Origin: Leptotrichia sp. oral taxon 218
GTDB lineage: Bacteria > Fusobacteriota > Fusobacteriia > Fusobacteriales > Leptotrichiaceae
Direction: 5' to 3'
NCBI RefSeq assembly: GCF_018128225.1
Contig: NZ_CP072377.1
Location: 744,001-808,000 of the forward strand
DNA length: 64,000 bases
Positions 8,460 to 18,167 of the stretch are shown piece by piece. The notes beneath the pieces were generated by a model. The model searched no databases. It saw nothing but the letters and a program-made list of their open reading frames with translations, and was not told the DNA's origin. The position numbers and the translations under genes were made by a program. How positions within the stretch are numbered: the first letter of the stretch is position 1; each line of letters opens with the position of its first letter.

Positions 8460-9653
8460 ATGGAAAATAAAAAAGCATATTTTGGAGAATTTGGAGGTCA
8501 GTTTGTTCCAGAAACTGTTATGACAGCGTTATTTGAGCTGGAAAAAGCCTACAATGAATTGAAAGATGACAAGGAATTTTATGAAAATTTTGAAGATTTG
8601 CTGAAAAATTATGTTGGAAGAGAAACGCCACTTTATTATGCAAAAAGTTTGAGTGACTATTATAATCACGACATTTACTTGAAAAGAGAGGACTTGAATC
8701 ACACGGGAGCACATAAAATTAATAATGCGCTTGGACAAGTTTTACTTGCGAAAAAAATGGGGAAAAAGAAAGTTATCGCTGAAACTGGGGCTGGACAACA
8801 TGGGGTTGCGACTGCTACTGCTGCGGCACTTCTTGGGCTTGAATGCGATGTTTATATGGGAGCAGTTGACATTGAAAGACAAAAATTGAATGTGTTTAGA
8901 ATGGAGCTTTTGGGAGCGAAAGTCGTTTCTGTTGAAGATGGGCTTAAAACGTTGAAAGAGGCGACTACTGCGGCAATTCAGGCTTGGGTTGCAGAAATTG
9001 AAACTGTATTTTATGTGATTGGTTCTGTTGTTGGACCACATCCTTATCCTACGATTGTTAGGGATTTTCAGTCGATTATTGGGAAAGAGGCTAGACATCA
9101 AATTGAAGATTTAGGAAAACATGCTGACCATGTTATTGCTTGTGTTGGTGGTGGAAGTAATGCGATTGGGATTTTTAGTGGATTTTTAGATGATGAAACT
9201 ACGAAATTGTATGGTGTTGAAGCTGGAGGGCTTGGAATTGATACGGATAAACATGCTGCCACATTGACGCTTGGAAGAGAAGGAATTATTCATGGAATGA
9301 AAACTTATGTGTTGCAAAATAAATATGGGCAAATTTTACCGGTTCACTCGATTTCAGCAGGACTTGATTATCCTGGAATAGGGCCTGAACATTCGTATTT
9401 GCATGATATGAAAAGGGCAATTTATGCGCCGATTACTGATAAAGAAGCGATGGATGCACTAATTTTAGTAACTAGAAAAGAAGGGATAATACCTGCAATA
9501 GAAAGCGCTCATGCACTTGCTTATTTGGAAAAACTTTGTCCGACACTTTCTAAAGATAGAAGAGAAACTATAATTGTAAATGTATCTGGACGAGGAGATA
9601 AAGATATGCATACGGTATTTTCAGTATTGAGAGGAGAAGATGTTAATGAATAG
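8460..9653 (+). CDS. trpB: Tryptophan synthase beta chain
   Basis: Condenses indole with serine to form tryptophan, using PLP. The PLP lysine is K86 in [13 protein letters not shown] (K87 in the Salmonella enzyme). The phosphate-binding loop is GGGSNAIG, and the N-terminus begins with the family-typical [15 protein letters not shown]. The length, 397 residues, is normal. The ribosome site AGAAGGAG lies just before ATG 8460. The 3' end overlaps trpA, as expected for subunits of one alpha2beta2 complex that channels indole. Confidence 0.97.
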   Translation: MENKKAYFGEFGGQFVPETVMTALFELEKAYNELKDDKEFYENFEDLLKNYVGRETPLYYAKSLSDYYNHDIYLKREDLNHTGAHKINNALGQVLLAKKMGKKKVIAETGAGQHGVATATAAALLGLECDVYMGAVDIERQKLNVFRMELLGAKVVSVEDGLKTLKEATTAAIQAWVAEIETVFYVIGSVVGPHPYPTIVRDFQSIIGKEARHQIEDLGKHADHVIACVGGGSNAIGIFSGFLDDETTKLYGVEAGGLGIDTDKHAATLTLGREGIIHGMKTYVLQNKYGQILPVHSISAGLDYPGIGPEHSYLHDMKRAIYAPITDKEAMDALILVTRKEGIIPAIESAHALAYLEKLCPTLSKDRRETIIVNVSGRGDKDMHTVFSVLRGEDVNE

Positions 9654-10413
9654 TATAAAAAATGTATTTGATAAGAAAAAACAAAATGGAGAAAAAACAA
9701 ATATTGGATATGTTGTCGCAGGTTATCCAAACTTGGAATTTACAAAAAATTTCTTAGAAAATTTGGATAAGACAAGCATTGATATATTAGAAGTTGGAGT
9801 TCCTTATTCAGATCCACTGGCTGATGGAAAACTTATTTCGGAAGCTTCTTTTACGGCGTCAGAAGCTGGAGTTACAACAGACACAGTATTTGATTTGATA
9901 AGTGAAGTGAAAGAGAAAGTTACAAAACCGCTTGTATTTTTAATTTATTATAATTTAATTTTTTCTTATGGAATTGACAAATTTATTAAAAAATGTGTAG
10001 AATGTGGTATAAAAGGACTTTTGGTCCCTGATTTGCCTTATGAGGAAGCTAAAGAACTGTTTGAGAAAGCTAAAGAAAATAATATTGATTTTATTCCTTT
10101 TGTGAGTGTGACTTCGCAAGACAGAATTGAAAAAGTTGCATCTAGGGGAAGTGGATTTGTATATGCAATTGGGTCGCTTGGAGTGACAGGAAGTAAACAA
10201 GTTGATTTACCAAGACTTGAAAAATTTATTGAAAATATTAGAACGAAAACTGATTTGCCTGTGTCATTGGGATTTGGAATAAAAAATAATGATAATGTTA
10301 ATACAATGAGAAAATTTGCAGATGGAGTTATAGTTGGGACAAGTATAGTTGAGATCACAAAATCAAATGATGTAAATTTTACTATACAAAAAATAAATGA
10401 ACTTTTTAAATAA
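9646..10413 (+). CDS. trpA: Tryptophan synthase alpha chain
   Basis: Cleaves indole-3-glycerol phosphate to indole and glyceraldehyde 3-phosphate. Start at ATG 9646 rather than 9640, because GAGGAGA (9631-9637) then has an 8-base spacing. With this start the catalytic residues number exactly as in Salmonella TrpA: E49 in ILEVGVP and D60 in SDPLADG. Other motifs are [22 protein letters not shown] and [10 protein letters not shown]. The gene overlaps the end of trpB by 8 bases. No convincing terminator is seen between its stop and the transposable element that follows. Confidence 0.96.
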   Translation: MNSIKNVFDKKKQNGEKTNIGYVVAGYPNLEFTKNFLENLDKTSIDILEVGVPYSDPLADGKLISEASFTASEAGVTTDTVFDLISEVKEKVTKPLVFLIYYNLIFSYGIDKFIKKCVECGIKGLLVPDLPYEEAKELFEKAKENNIDFIPFVSVTSQDRIEKVASRGSGFVYAIGSLGVTGSKQVDLPRLEKFIENIRTKTDLPVSLGFGIKNNDNVNTMRKFADGVIVGTSIVEITKSNDVNFTIQKINELFK

Positions 10414-10481
10414 AAAATATCAAAATTAATCTAAATATTATATTAACTAAATAACTAAATTAATGGAAGAAAAGTGAACTA

Positions 10482-10503
10482 CTCCCGCTTTTAGAAGCGG
10501 GAG
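10482..10503. repeat. Right-end hairpin of the IS element
   Basis: A perfect 9-base-pair palindrome with the loop TTAG, immediately inside the predicted right boundary. In IS605-type elements this end also lies within the 3' part of the TnpB guide RNA, so the hairpin may have both roles. Confidence 0.7.
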
Positions 10504-10584
10504 CTTCTTGGGAAGTATCTGCTTTTGCTAGCCAAATATATTTACCAAGCTCTTTGGACAGTCCCTGCCCTGTTTTTTTATTTC

Positions 10585-11683
10585 CTAATATTTCAACATT
10601 TCTTTTCCAATGTTTTTTATATTCACTGCAGCATTGTAATCTCTATCAATTTCAATTCCACAGCACTTACATTTATAACTTCTTTCTGATAATTTCAGTT
10701 CCTCTTTAATATTTCCACATTTACTACAAGTTTTCGATGACGGAAACCACTTATCTATCTTCAAAAATTGTTTTCCTAATAACATCAACTTATACTCAAG
10801 CATCCTCAAAAACATTCCCCATCCATTATCTCCTACACTTTTCCCAAAATTTAATGCCTGACTCATCCCTTTCATACTTCAAATTCTCAACAACCACAGC
10901 ATTGTATTCTTCAGACAATTTTTTCGACAATTTATGTAGAAAATCTCTTCGACAATTTTTGATATATTCATGCAATTTTGATATTTTCACTTTTTGTTTA
11001 TACCAATTTTTAGAAAATTTCACTTTTCTTGATAATGATTTCTGTAATTTTTTCAATTCTTCTTCCAACATCCTAAAATATTTTGGATAATCAGCTCTTT
11101 GGTTTTCAGAACTGACAAATAATTCAGACATCGAAAAATCAAGTCCAATCACTTTATCATTACTTGGATTTTTTTGAATTTCTTTTTCAAATTCCGTCAA
11201 AACAGAAACATAGTAATTTCCATTACTGTTTGTCAATGTTACCGACTTTATTTTATAATCCTTCGGTATTTCTCTATGATATTTTAATTTAACTTTTTTC
11301 AATTTTGGCAAAACTAAATATTTATTTTCCTCAATTCGGATTGAATTATTCACACAATTTGTCGTGTAACTTTTAATACTATTCTTTTTAGATTTGAACC
11401 TCGGAAATTTCGCTCTTTTTTGAAAAAAATTCGTAAATGATCGTCTTACATTCAATTGAGCATTTGAAAGTGCTAGACTATCTACTTCTTTCAAAAATTG
11501 ATTTTCACTCTTCAAACTGGCAGGTGTAATTATTTTATTTTTTCCAGTTTCTTCATAAATTTTATTCGCAATATGCAAAATCGTATTGTAGACAAAACGA
11601 ACACATCCAAAAGTCTTATTTATCAATAATTCTTGCTCCTTATTTGGATAAATCCTGTATTTGAATGCTAAATTATATTTCAT
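10585..11683 (-). pseudogene. tnpB: RNA-guided nuclease TnpB, split by a +1 frameshift
   Basis: TnpB is an RuvC-like, guide-RNA-directed DNA nuclease carried by IS200/IS605 elements. The N-terminal part (11683-10826) holds the helix-turn-helix start, the first RuvC motif IGLDFSM and the second motif AVVVENL. The C-terminal part (from 10875) holds MKGMSQALNFGKSVGDNGWG, a four-cysteine zinc ribbon (CSKCG and CKCC) and the third RuvC motif DRDYNAAVNI. They lie in different frames: one extra base near 10876 (after VVENLK) causes the break. Restored length would be about 365 residues, normal for TnpB. All catalytic acids are kept, so the break is recent or an error. Confidence 0.85.
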
Positions 11684-11806
11684 AAAATTACACCTCCTTT
11701 TGATTTTGAATATTATTTTTAATGACTTCTCTTCAATATTTTATACAAAAATTGTATCATAGATATATTCTTTTTTCAATTTTTTTTACAAAAAAAAGCA
11801 ACTCAT

Positions 11807-11828
11807 CTCCCGCTTGTAGAAGCCGGAG
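11807..11828. repeat. Left-end hairpin of the IS element
   Basis: CTCCCGCTT and AAGCCGGAG pair with one mismatch around a GTAG loop, copying the right-end hairpin at 10482-10503. It lies upstream of tnpB on its coding strand. Confidence 0.6.
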
Positions 11829-11898
11829 ACTTCTTGCTATCTTTTGTTAAAAAAGTCTTCCATTTTTATTTTTAAAATTTTATTTTTAAAAAATAAAT

Positions 11899-11927
11899 TT
11901 TACGAATAGAAAAAAAAATGATATAAT
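11899..11927 (+). promoter_or_regulatory. Promoter of the exported EEP-domain gene
   Basis: TTTACG (11899-11904) and TATAAT (11922-11927) are separated by 17 bases. They sit 30 bases before the start at 11957. Confidence 0.6.
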
Positions 11928-11956
11928 AATAAAAAAACAGGAGAAGTATTTTTAAA

Positions 11957-12730
11957 ATGAGCAGTATAAAAAAAATGGTGTCATTATTTTTGATGGCAAA
12001 TGCTATTATGCTTTCGGCAAAAGAATTAAAATTGATGACATATAATATTTACGGAGCTAGACTTACAAATGGACAAAAATTGGGGCAGAGTATAAAGCCG
12101 TATTCACCGGACTTTGTTTCACTTCAGGAAGTTGATAGAAACACGCAGAGAAGTAATTTTAGAGATGTGACTTCGGATATTGCAAAAGAGCTAGGATATG
12201 GCTATTATTATTTTCAGAAAGCAATGGATTATGACAAAGGTGAGTTTGGAATTGCATTTATTTCAAAATTTCCGATTGAGAAGATTTATAGTTACGAGTT
12301 GCCTTCGATGGGACGAGAAAGACGACAGCTCATAATTGCTGAAATTCAAAAAAAAGTTTTTGGGAAAAAAGTTTTGATAATGAATACGCATTTGGACTTT
12401 AAGCAGGAAATGAAACCTGAAGAAATAGAGTCGCTTGGGGTTTTGACAAGTTTTTTTGACAAAAATGACATAAAATTTATAAGCGGAGATTTTAATTTTT
12501 TGCCAACGACAAGTTATTACAGCGAAATGATGAAAAATTGGAAGGACACTTATATGGAAGCTCGTTCACCTGAGATAAGATCACTTGACAAACCGAGAAT
12601 TGACTATATTTTTGGGAATAAGTCAAATAAATGGAGAGTTAAGTCAAGTTATTACATAAATGACAACACACAAGACTGGACAAAATTATCGGACCATCTT
12701 CCGTATATGGCTGTACTGGATATTCGCTAA
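11957..12730 (+). CDS. Exported endonuclease/exonuclease/phosphatase-family protein
   Basis: A member of the EEP superfamily (DNase I / sphingomyelinase-like fold). An N-terminal signal sequence (about residues 1-21, ending ...NAIMLSAKE) suggests export. Motifs: LMTYNIYG, SLQEVDRNTQ (metal-binding Glu), MNTHLDF, SGDFNFLP (catalytic Asp/Asn) and LSDHLPY (final Asp-His). The real substrate could be nucleic acid or a phospholipid head group. It is followed 42 bases later by a glycosyltransferase gene and may share its transcript. A cytoplasmic relative without a signal peptide lies at 33847-34638. Confidence 0.83.
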   Translation: MSSIKKMVSLFLMANAIMLSAKELKLMTYNIYGARLTNGQKLGQSIKPYSPDFVSLQEVDRNTQRSNFRDVTSDIAKELGYGYYYFQKAMDYDKGEFGIAFISKFPIEKIYSYELPSMGRERRQLIIAEIQKKVFGKKVLIMNTHLDFKQEMKPEEIESLGVLTSFFDKNDIKFISGDFNFLPTTSYYSEMMKNWKDTYMEARSPEIRSLDKPRIDYIFGNKSNKWRVKSSYYINDNTQDWTKLSDHLPYMAVLDIR

Positions 12731-12772
12731 TTTAATTGAAAAATAAAAAAATTTGAAAGGAGAAGTTTTTTT

Positions 12773-13606
12773 ATGAAAGTTTCTTTGATAATGCCAACGA
12801 TAAATGTCACAGATGAGCTTGTATTGTTTTTGGATAGCCTTTCAAGACAGACATTTAAAGATTTTGAATTGATTGCGATAGATCAGAATGAGCATGACGA
12901 AGTGTTTAAAATTTTAAAGAGATATGAAAAGTTATTTGACATAAAATATGTGAAAAGCGATGAAAAAGGTCTTAGTCTTAATAGAAATAAAGGTCTTATT
13001 TTGAGAAATGGCGAAATAGTTGGATTTCCAGACGATGATTGTGAGTATGACGATGATACGCTAGAAAAAGTGGTTTCTTTTTTTGAAAGGAAAAAAAATT
13101 ATAAAATTTATTCATGCCGTACGCTTGAGCGTGGGAAAGATTATGGAACAGGTGTTATGGAAACAAAAGATATGAATATTACACCTGATAATGTTGATAT
13201 GACTGTAAAATCCATCACTTTTTTTGTGAATTATAACGGCGATGAAATTATTTTATTTGATGAGCAGCTGGGAGTTGGAGCGACTTATGGAAGTGGCGAA
13301 GAAACTGATTATGTGTTGACTTTACTCCATAAAGGTTATAAAGGTAGATATTTTGCAAATGATATAATTTTTCATCCAGCGAAAAAAGGAAATTACAGTG
13401 ATTTGACGAGAGCTTATAACTACGCTTTGGGATTTGGAGCTTTGGTAAAAAAAGAAGTTAAATATAGAAAAAATAGAATGTATATTTTTAAATATTGGAA
13501 AAAAATCTTTAGAAGCTTTGTGGGAATGCTTATTACAAAAAATAAGGATTATCACAGAGTAGTTTTAAAAGGGAGAAGAGAAGGTTATAAAAAGTATAAA
13601 ATGTAG
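12773..13606 (+). CDS. Family 2 glycosyltransferase
   Basis: Transfers a sugar from a nucleotide donor, probably to a surface polysaccharide. The GT-A fold start KVSLIMPTINVTDELVLFLDSLSRQT is typical. The metal-binding acidic motif is GFPDDDCEYDDDTL (about residues 83-96), and SLNRNKGL precedes it. A GEETDY motif (about residues 180-185) matches the acceptor-site ED region. The basic C-terminal tail has short hydrophobic segments but no clear membrane helix. The ribosome site AAAGGAG precedes ATG 12773. The acceptor and linkage cannot be told from sequence. Confidence 0.85.
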   Translation: MKVSLIMPTINVTDELVLFLDSLSRQTFKDFELIAIDQNEHDEVFKILKRYEKLFDIKYVKSDEKGLSLNRNKGLILRNGEIVGFPDDDCEYDDDTLEKVVSFFERKKNYKIYSCRTLERGKDYGTGVMETKDMNITPDNVDMTVKSITFFVNYNGDEIILFDEQLGVGATYGSGEETDYVLTLLHKGYKGRYFANDIIFHPAKKGNYSDLTRAYNYALGFGALVKKEVKYRKNRMYIFKYWKKIFRSFVGMLITKNKDYHRVVLKGRREGYKKYKM

Positions 13607-13630
13607 TGATGGAGGAAAGAGAGGAAAGAA

Positions 13631-14746
13631 TTGATAACAAAAAAATGCCTTGGTTGCGGGATTGAATTGCAATGTGAAGACAAAAATAAAGAAGGATTTG
13701 TCCCAGAAGAAAAACTTTTGACGCAAGAAAATTTGCTTTGTCAGAGATGTTATAAAATAAAAAATTATGGACAAAATTTGGCAAATAATTTTAGTTCGGA
13801 AGATTATAAAAAAGAAGTTTTAAAAAGTGTGAAAAAATCTGATATAATACTTCCAATTTTTGACATCATTGACTTTGAAGGTTCGTTTACCGATGAAGTT
13901 CTGGACTATTTACGAGATTACAATTCAATAGTTTTGATTAATAAAATTGATTTATTGCCAGATTTTATTCATCCAACAGAGATTTCAAATTGGGTAAAAG
14001 CAAGACTTGCCGAAGAGGGAATTGTTCCAGATGATATTGCATTTGTGAGTGCTAAAAATAAATATGGCGTAAATGGGATAATCAGAAAAATAAATAATAT
14101 TTTTAAAAATAAAAAAGTGAGAGCGACAATTTTAGGAGTGTCAAATGTTGGAAAATCGTCGATTATAAATTTGCTTTTAAAAGATGACAGAATTACAACT
14201 TCAAAATATTCTGGAACGACATTAAAATCAATAAATAATAAAGTTCCAGATACACAGGTTACAATTGTAGATACACCTGGACTTATTCCAGTTGGCAGAG
14301 TTTCTGATTTAATAAGCATAGAATCTGGGTTAAAATTAGTTCCATCTGGAGAAATTTCTCGAAAGACATTTAAACTTGAAGAAAATCAAGTATTTATGTT
14401 TGATGTATTTTGCAGATTTGAAATTTTGAAGAATGACTCAGAGAATAAAGCAATATTTTCAGCGTATAGCTCGAAAAATGTAAAATTTCATGTGACTCGC
14501 AGAGAAAGAGTTGCTGATCTTCTGGAAGGAGATTTTTTCCAACTTTTATCCCAAAATGAAAAAGATAAATATTTTGAAAATGAGTTTGCAACAGAAATTA
14601 TGGAAGTTGGGGAGAATGAAGAGCTTGTAATTGCGGGACTTGGCTGGATTAATGTTAAAAGAGGAGCATTAAAAGTTGAGTTGACTTATCCGAAAGCTGT
14701 GAAAGTAGTTGTAAGAGAAGCGATTTTTAAAGCAAAAAAAAATTAA
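13631..14746 (+). CDS. yqeH: Circularly permuted GTPase YqeH
   Basis: A ribosome-assembly GTPase acting on the small subunit. It starts with TTG 13631 behind GAGGAAAG. The N-terminal zinc finger has paired cysteines (KKCLGCGI and LLCQRCYK). The GTPase motifs appear in permuted order, the mark of YqeH: NKIDLLPD (G4) and VSAKNKYG (G5) come before GVSNVGKSSIINLLL (G1, about residue 170), SGTTLK (G2) and VDTPGL (G3). The C-terminal treble-clef region follows. Length 371 is normal. It is followed after a very short gap by a pilin-like membrane protein. Confidence 0.93.
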   Translation: MITKKCLGCGIELQCEDKNKEGFVPEEKLLTQENLLCQRCYKIKNYGQNLANNFSSEDYKKEVLKSVKKSDIILPIFDIIDFEGSFTDEVLDYLRDYNSIVLINKIDLLPDFIHPTEISNWVKARLAEEGIVPDDIAFVSAKNKYGVNGIIRKINNIFKNKKVRATILGVSNVGKSSIINLLLKDDRITTSKYSGTTLKSINNKVPDTQVTIVDTPGLIPVGRVSDLISIESGLKLVPSGEISRKTFKLEENQVFMFDVFCRFEILKNDSENKAIFSAYSSKNVKFHVTRRERVADLLEGDFFQLLSQNEKDKYFENEFATEIMEVGENEELVIAGLGWINVKRGALKVELTYPKAVKVVVREAIFKAKKN

Positions 14747-14761
14747 AAAATGGAGAAAAGT

Positions 14762-15187
14762 ATGGCATTTAATGAAAGTAGTTCGAAAATATTGAGAAAA
14801 TTGTTATTTAGAAGCATTTTTTTTGTATTTGCCTTTGCTATTGCGACTTTTATCGTAATGATAATGGCTTCAAGAAAAGCTGATAAATTGATAAAAGCGG
14901 ATGTGTTAGTGGAAACGGCAAGACTTCAGAGTGCTGTGAATGAATATTATAGAAAAGAGGGAATTTATCCAGAAATTGCTGGATTTGAAAATAATTTGTC
15001 GCTTATAAAAAGTCCAAAAAATGACGGTTTTAACTTCAGCACTTTTTATGGAACTGAACAGATTTATGAAATTCCTGAAAATTTAAAGCTTCACAGGGAA
15101 CGAAGTAACCAAATTGTAACAAAAAAAGATAAAAAAGGTGGCTGGGTCTACGACAAAAAAACTGGGAAAATTACACCAAATATTTGA
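14762..15187 (+). CDS. Unknown single-helix membrane protein, pseudopilin-like outline
   Basis: 141 residues from ATG 14762, chosen because GGAG (14752-14755) lies 6 bases before it; an in-frame ATG at 14750 would lie upstream of that site. One membrane helix (about residues 13-36, LLFRSIFFVFAFAIATFIVMIM) is followed by a helical segment, VETARLQSAVNEYYRKEGIYPE. That segment resembles the region after the helix in type II secretion pseudopilins. The usual prepilin cleavage site (Gly-Phe-Thr-Leu-Ile-Glu) is absent. The C-terminus is polar. It starts 15 bases after yqeH and is probably co-transcribed. The function is not known. Confidence 0.6.
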   Translation: MAFNESSSKILRKLLFRSIFFVFAFAIATFIVMIMASRKADKLIKADVLVETARLQSAVNEYYRKEGIYPEIAGFENNLSLIKSPKNDGFNFSTFYGTEQIYEIPENLKLHRERSNQIVTKKDKKGGWVYDKKTGKITPNI

Positions 15188-15416
15188 TTACTAAATAATA
15201 AAAAATATCAATAAAATATTAATAACTTAAAGAAAAAAATATAAAGATAAAAAACTAAATATTAATTAAAAGATATATAAAAAAAATAAAAAATAAAAAT
15301 ATAAAGTAAAAAATAAAGAAAATTAAAAAAATTAAGAAAATAATAAAAAATAAAAAAATAAAAGAGATTAAAATAATAAAATATAAAATAATAAAATAAA
15401 TAGAGGAAATAAAAAA

Positions 15417-16193
15417 ATGAAATTTTCAAGTTTGGGAAGTGGAAGTAGCGGAAATTCCAGTTTTGTTGAAATGGGGAATAAAAAGTTTTTGATTGACGCA
15501 GGTTTTAGTGGAAAAAAAACTGCTCAAAGACTTCATGACATTGAAAAGCGGATTGAAGACATAGATGGAATTTTTGTGACGCATGAACATACTGACCATA
15601 TTTTGGGTCTTGGAGTTTTATCCAGAAGATATGATATTCCGATATATTTACATGAGCTGACTTATGGAGTGATTAAAGATAAAATTGGGAAAATAGATAA
15701 AAAAAATCTTAATTTTATAAAAGAAGATAAAATTGTGATTGGAAATTGCGTGATAAATAATTTTGAAGTTATGCATGACGCAAAAAAATGTCTGGGGTAC
15801 ACTTTTGAGTTTGATGGAAAAAAACTTTCTTATGCAAGTGATGTTGGATGTGTGAATAATATAATCAGAGAAAATTTGAAAAATAGTGATGTCATTGTTT
15901 TAGAAAGTAATTATGACTATGAGATGCTTATAACAGGACCTTATCACTGGGAGCTCAAAAATCGTGTGAAAGGAAGATACGGACATTTGTCAAATGAAGA
16001 TGCGGCAAGGCTAGTTAGGCAAGTTTTATGTGATAAATTAAAAAAAGTTTATTTAATGCATATTAGTAAGGACAACAATACGCCAGAATTGGCTTATAAT
16101 TCGCTGAATAAAATTTTGAAAAAAGAAAATAGAAAAAATTTGGAAATTGAAGTTATTGGGGAAATAGGTACAAAAATTTATAAATTACCTTAA
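15417..16193 (+). CDS. WalJ/YycJ-like metallo-beta-lactamase-fold hydrolase
   Basis: A cytoplasmic metallohydrolase, probably a nuclease or phosphoesterase. The N-terminus KFSSLGSGSSGNSSFVEMG and the metal site THEHTDHILGLGVLSR are characteristic of the YycJ/WalJ group. An Asp in LSYASDVG and a late His (MHISKDNN) complete the metal ligands. At 258 residues it is normal for the family. In Firmicutes the homologue is encoded with the WalKR system, but no such genes are nearby here. The 15188-15416 spacer before it is AT-rich purine repeats with nothing recognisable. Confidence 0.85.
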   Translation: MKFSSLGSGSSGNSSFVEMGNKKFLIDAGFSGKKTAQRLHDIEKRIEDIDGIFVTHEHTDHILGLGVLSRRYDIPIYLHELTYGVIKDKIGKIDKKNLNFIKEDKIVIGNCVINNFEVMHDAKKCLGYTFEFDGKKLSYASDVGCVNNIIRENLKNSDVIVLESNYDYEMLITGPYHWELKNRVKGRYGHLSNEDAARLVRQVLCDKLKKVYLMHISKDNNTPELAYNSLNKILKKENRKNLEIEVIGEIGTKIYKLP

Positions 16194-16277
16194 AAGAATT
16201 GTTAATTAAGTGATGAGATATAAAATAAAATAAATCTTAAGAAATTAATTTTTTTGAAATTTTAAAAGGAAAAAAAT

Positions 16278-16811
16278 ATGTGGGAAAATTTGGAAGTTGA
16301 AGTAGACATTTGTGAGAGATGTAAACTGGGGAAAAAATATGGAAATATTCGAATTGTTGGACAAGGAAATCAAGAAGCTGAAATATTTTTTTTGCTGGAC
16401 GAAATAAATAGAAAAGAAGCGGAAAAAAGACTTTTGCTTGAAGATGAAAATGGAAAGTTATTAAAAAAATTTTTTGAATATTCAAATTTAAATATAGACA
16501 GATGTTATTTTACAACTCTTACAAAATGCTATAAAACGGATAATATCATTGAAGAAAAAGATATCGAGATGTGTAGAAACTTTTTGGATACGCAGATTGC
16601 TCTAGTGAATCCTAAATATATAATTTCAGTTGGGGAAAAACCGACAAAGGCTCTTATAAAAGATCAAAAAGTAGATATGAAAAAAATGTTCGGCGAAGAA
16701 TATAGTTATTTTGGAACACCAGTTATTCCAATTTATGATATTGACTATTTTTTGAATAAGACAACTGACAAAGAAAAATGGAAAATAGCAAATATATTTG
16801 CAAAAATATAA
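16278..16811 (+). CDS. Uracil-DNA-glycosylase superfamily (family 4-like) protein with degenerate active site
   Basis: 177 residues with the layout of family 4 Fe-S uracil-DNA glycosylases. It opens with CERCKLGKKYGN, the usual cysteine pair plus the following Leu-Gly, then GQGNQEAEIFF. It later has LTKCYKT and MCRNFLDTQIALVNPKYIISVG, giving four cysteines placed as in the Fe-S cluster of the family. The catalytic loop, normally Gly-Glu-Ala-Pro-Gly, is LLDEIN here. The late His-Pro motif is replaced by IPIYDIDYF. The fold and cluster are probably kept while glycosylase activity is doubtful. A canonical Ung is present at 23595-24266. Confidence 0.65.
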   Translation: MWENLEVEVDICERCKLGKKYGNIRIVGQGNQEAEIFFLLDEINRKEAEKRLLLEDENGKLLKKFFEYSNLNIDRCYFTTLTKCYKTDNIIEEKDIEMCRNFLDTQIALVNPKYIISVGEKPTKALIKDQKVDMKKMFGEEYSYFGTPVIPIYDIDYFLNKTTDKEKWKIANIFAKI

Positions 16812-16918
16812 GATTATTTTGATAAATTATAAAAAATAAAAAAGTTATTTATTTTAATTTATTTATTAAATTTAATTAAATTTAGTAAATTTATTTTAAG
16901 AAAGGAAATATAAAAAGA

Positions 16919-18022
16919 ATGATAGGAATAGGAATTGTAGGATTACCAAATGTAGGAAAATCAACATTGTTTAATGCGATAACAAAAACACAGAATGCGG
17001 AGGCGGCTAATTATCCGTTTGCAACAATTGAGCCAAATGTAGGGCTTGTGAGTGTACCAGATCCACGGTTAAAAGAATTGGAAAAAATTATTAATCCAGA
17101 GAGAACAGTTGGAGCGACAGTTGAATTTGTGGATATTGCAGGGCTTGTAAAAGGTGCTTCTAAAGGGGAAGGGCTTGGTAATCAGTTTTTGTCAAATATT
17201 AGAAACACGGCTGCAATTTGCCAAGTTGTGAGATGTTTTGATGATGACAACATTATTCATGTGGAAGGAAGCGTTGATCCGATTAGAGATATTGAAACAA
17301 TCAATGCGGAACTTATTTTTGCTGATTTGGAAATTGTCGAAAGAGCAATTCAGAAAAATCAGAAACTGGCTCGTGGCGGAAACGCTGAAGGAAAGGAATT
17401 ACTTGCAGTTCTTGAAAGATGTAAGGCACATTTGGAAGAATTTAAATTGTTAAAAACTTTAGAATTTACTCAAAGAGAAGAAGAATTAATAAAAGTTTAT
17501 CAATTTTTGACAGTAAAACCAATGATGTTTGCGGCAAATATTTCTGAAGATGACTTGACAAGCGGGACTGAGAATGACTATGTAAAAAAAGTTAGGGAAT
17601 TTGCAAAACAGTATGACAGCGAAGTTGTGACTTTTTCGGCAAAAGTGGAAGCAGAACTAATTGAAATTGAAGATGAAGAGGAAAGACAAATGTTTATTGA
17701 TGAACTTGGAATTAAAGAACCAAGTTTAAATAGATTAATTCGTGCTGGATTTAAATTATTGGGATTAATTACATATTTTACGGCTGGAGTGAAGGAAGTC
17801 AGAGCTTGGACAATTAAGCAAGGAACAAATGCACAAAAATCAGCTAGTGAAATTCATACGGATATTGAAAAAGGATTTATTCGGGCAGAAGTTGTTTCAT
17901 TTGATAAATTTATTGAATTAAATGGATGGAATGGAGCAAAAGAGAAAGGTGCGATGCGGCTTGAAGGGAAAGAGTATATTGTGCAAGATGGGGATGTTAT
18001 GTTCTTTAGATTTAATGTTTAA
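16919..18022 (+). CDS. ychF: Universally conserved P-loop ATPase/GTPase YchF (EngD)
   Basis: A ribosome-associated OBG-family nucleotidase that prefers ATP. Motifs: [16 protein letters not shown] (P-loop), [22 protein letters not shown] and [10 protein letters not shown], the YchF-specific replacement of the NKxD motif. The C-terminal TGS domain is seen as [31 protein letters not shown]. Length 367 is standard. Ribosome site AAAGGAA. A terminator hairpin follows at 18098-18130. Confidence 0.96.
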   Translation: MIGIGIVGLPNVGKSTLFNAITKTQNAEAANYPFATIEPNVGLVSVPDPRLKELEKIINPERTVGATVEFVDIAGLVKGASKGEGLGNQFLSNIRNTAAICQVVRCFDDDNIIHVEGSVDPIRDIETINAELIFADLEIVERAIQKNQKLARGGNAEGKELLAVLERCKAHLEEFKLLKTLEFTQREEELIKVYQFLTVKPMMFAANISEDDLTSGTENDYVKKVREFAKQYDSEVVTFSAKVEAELIEIEDEEERQMFIDELGIKEPSLNRLIRAGFKLLGLITYFTAGVKEVRAWTIKQGTNAQKSASEIHTDIEKGFIRAEVVSFDKFIELNGWNGAKEKGAMRLEGKEYIVQDGDVMFFRFNV

Positions 18023-18097
18023 AAACATTATCAAGGTTTTTTGTTTTCTTGTCTTAAATAAAAATAGAAAGCGAAAGAAAGAGAAAGAAATAAAAAG

Positions 18098-18130
18098 AAA
18101 TAGAAATAGAAAAAAATATTTCTATTTTTT
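18098..18130 (+). terminator. Terminator after ychF
   Basis: AAATAGAAATA (18098-18108) pairs perfectly with TATTTCTATTT (18117-18127) and a T run follows. The stem is AT-rich and therefore weak. Confidence 0.5.
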
Positions 18131-18167
18131 TATAATTTTAAAATAAAATAAAAATAGGAGAAAAAAA

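Larger units (their letters stand above)
10474..11840 (-). mobile_element. TnpB-only IS200/IS605-type element
   Basis: A frameshifted tnpB is flanked by related end structures. At the right end a perfect hairpin CTCCCGCTT/AAGCGGGAG (10482-10503) lies next to the minus-strand sequence GTTCAC (complement of 10474-10479), which resembles cleavage ends of this family. At the left end a similar hairpin, CTCCCGCTT/AAGCCGGAG (11807-11828), has one mismatch. No tnpA is present, so movement would need a transposase elsewhere. The outer limit near 11840 is approximate. The element lies just downstream of trpA and breaks no visible gene. Confidence 0.75.

Noticed and set aside
8518-9101. Minus-strand open frames across trpB
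   Set aside because: They are codon-bias shadows of trpB, without ribosome sites or recognisable domains.
10414-10473. Terminator of the trp operon
   Set aside because: No GC-containing stem with a T run is present before the IS element; the element's own end hairpin is the first stable structure.
15188-15416. Possible gene or RNA in a long purine-rich spacer
   Set aside because: Only A-rich short repeats with frequent stops are seen; no stable hairpin or start with ribosome site apart from the next gene's.
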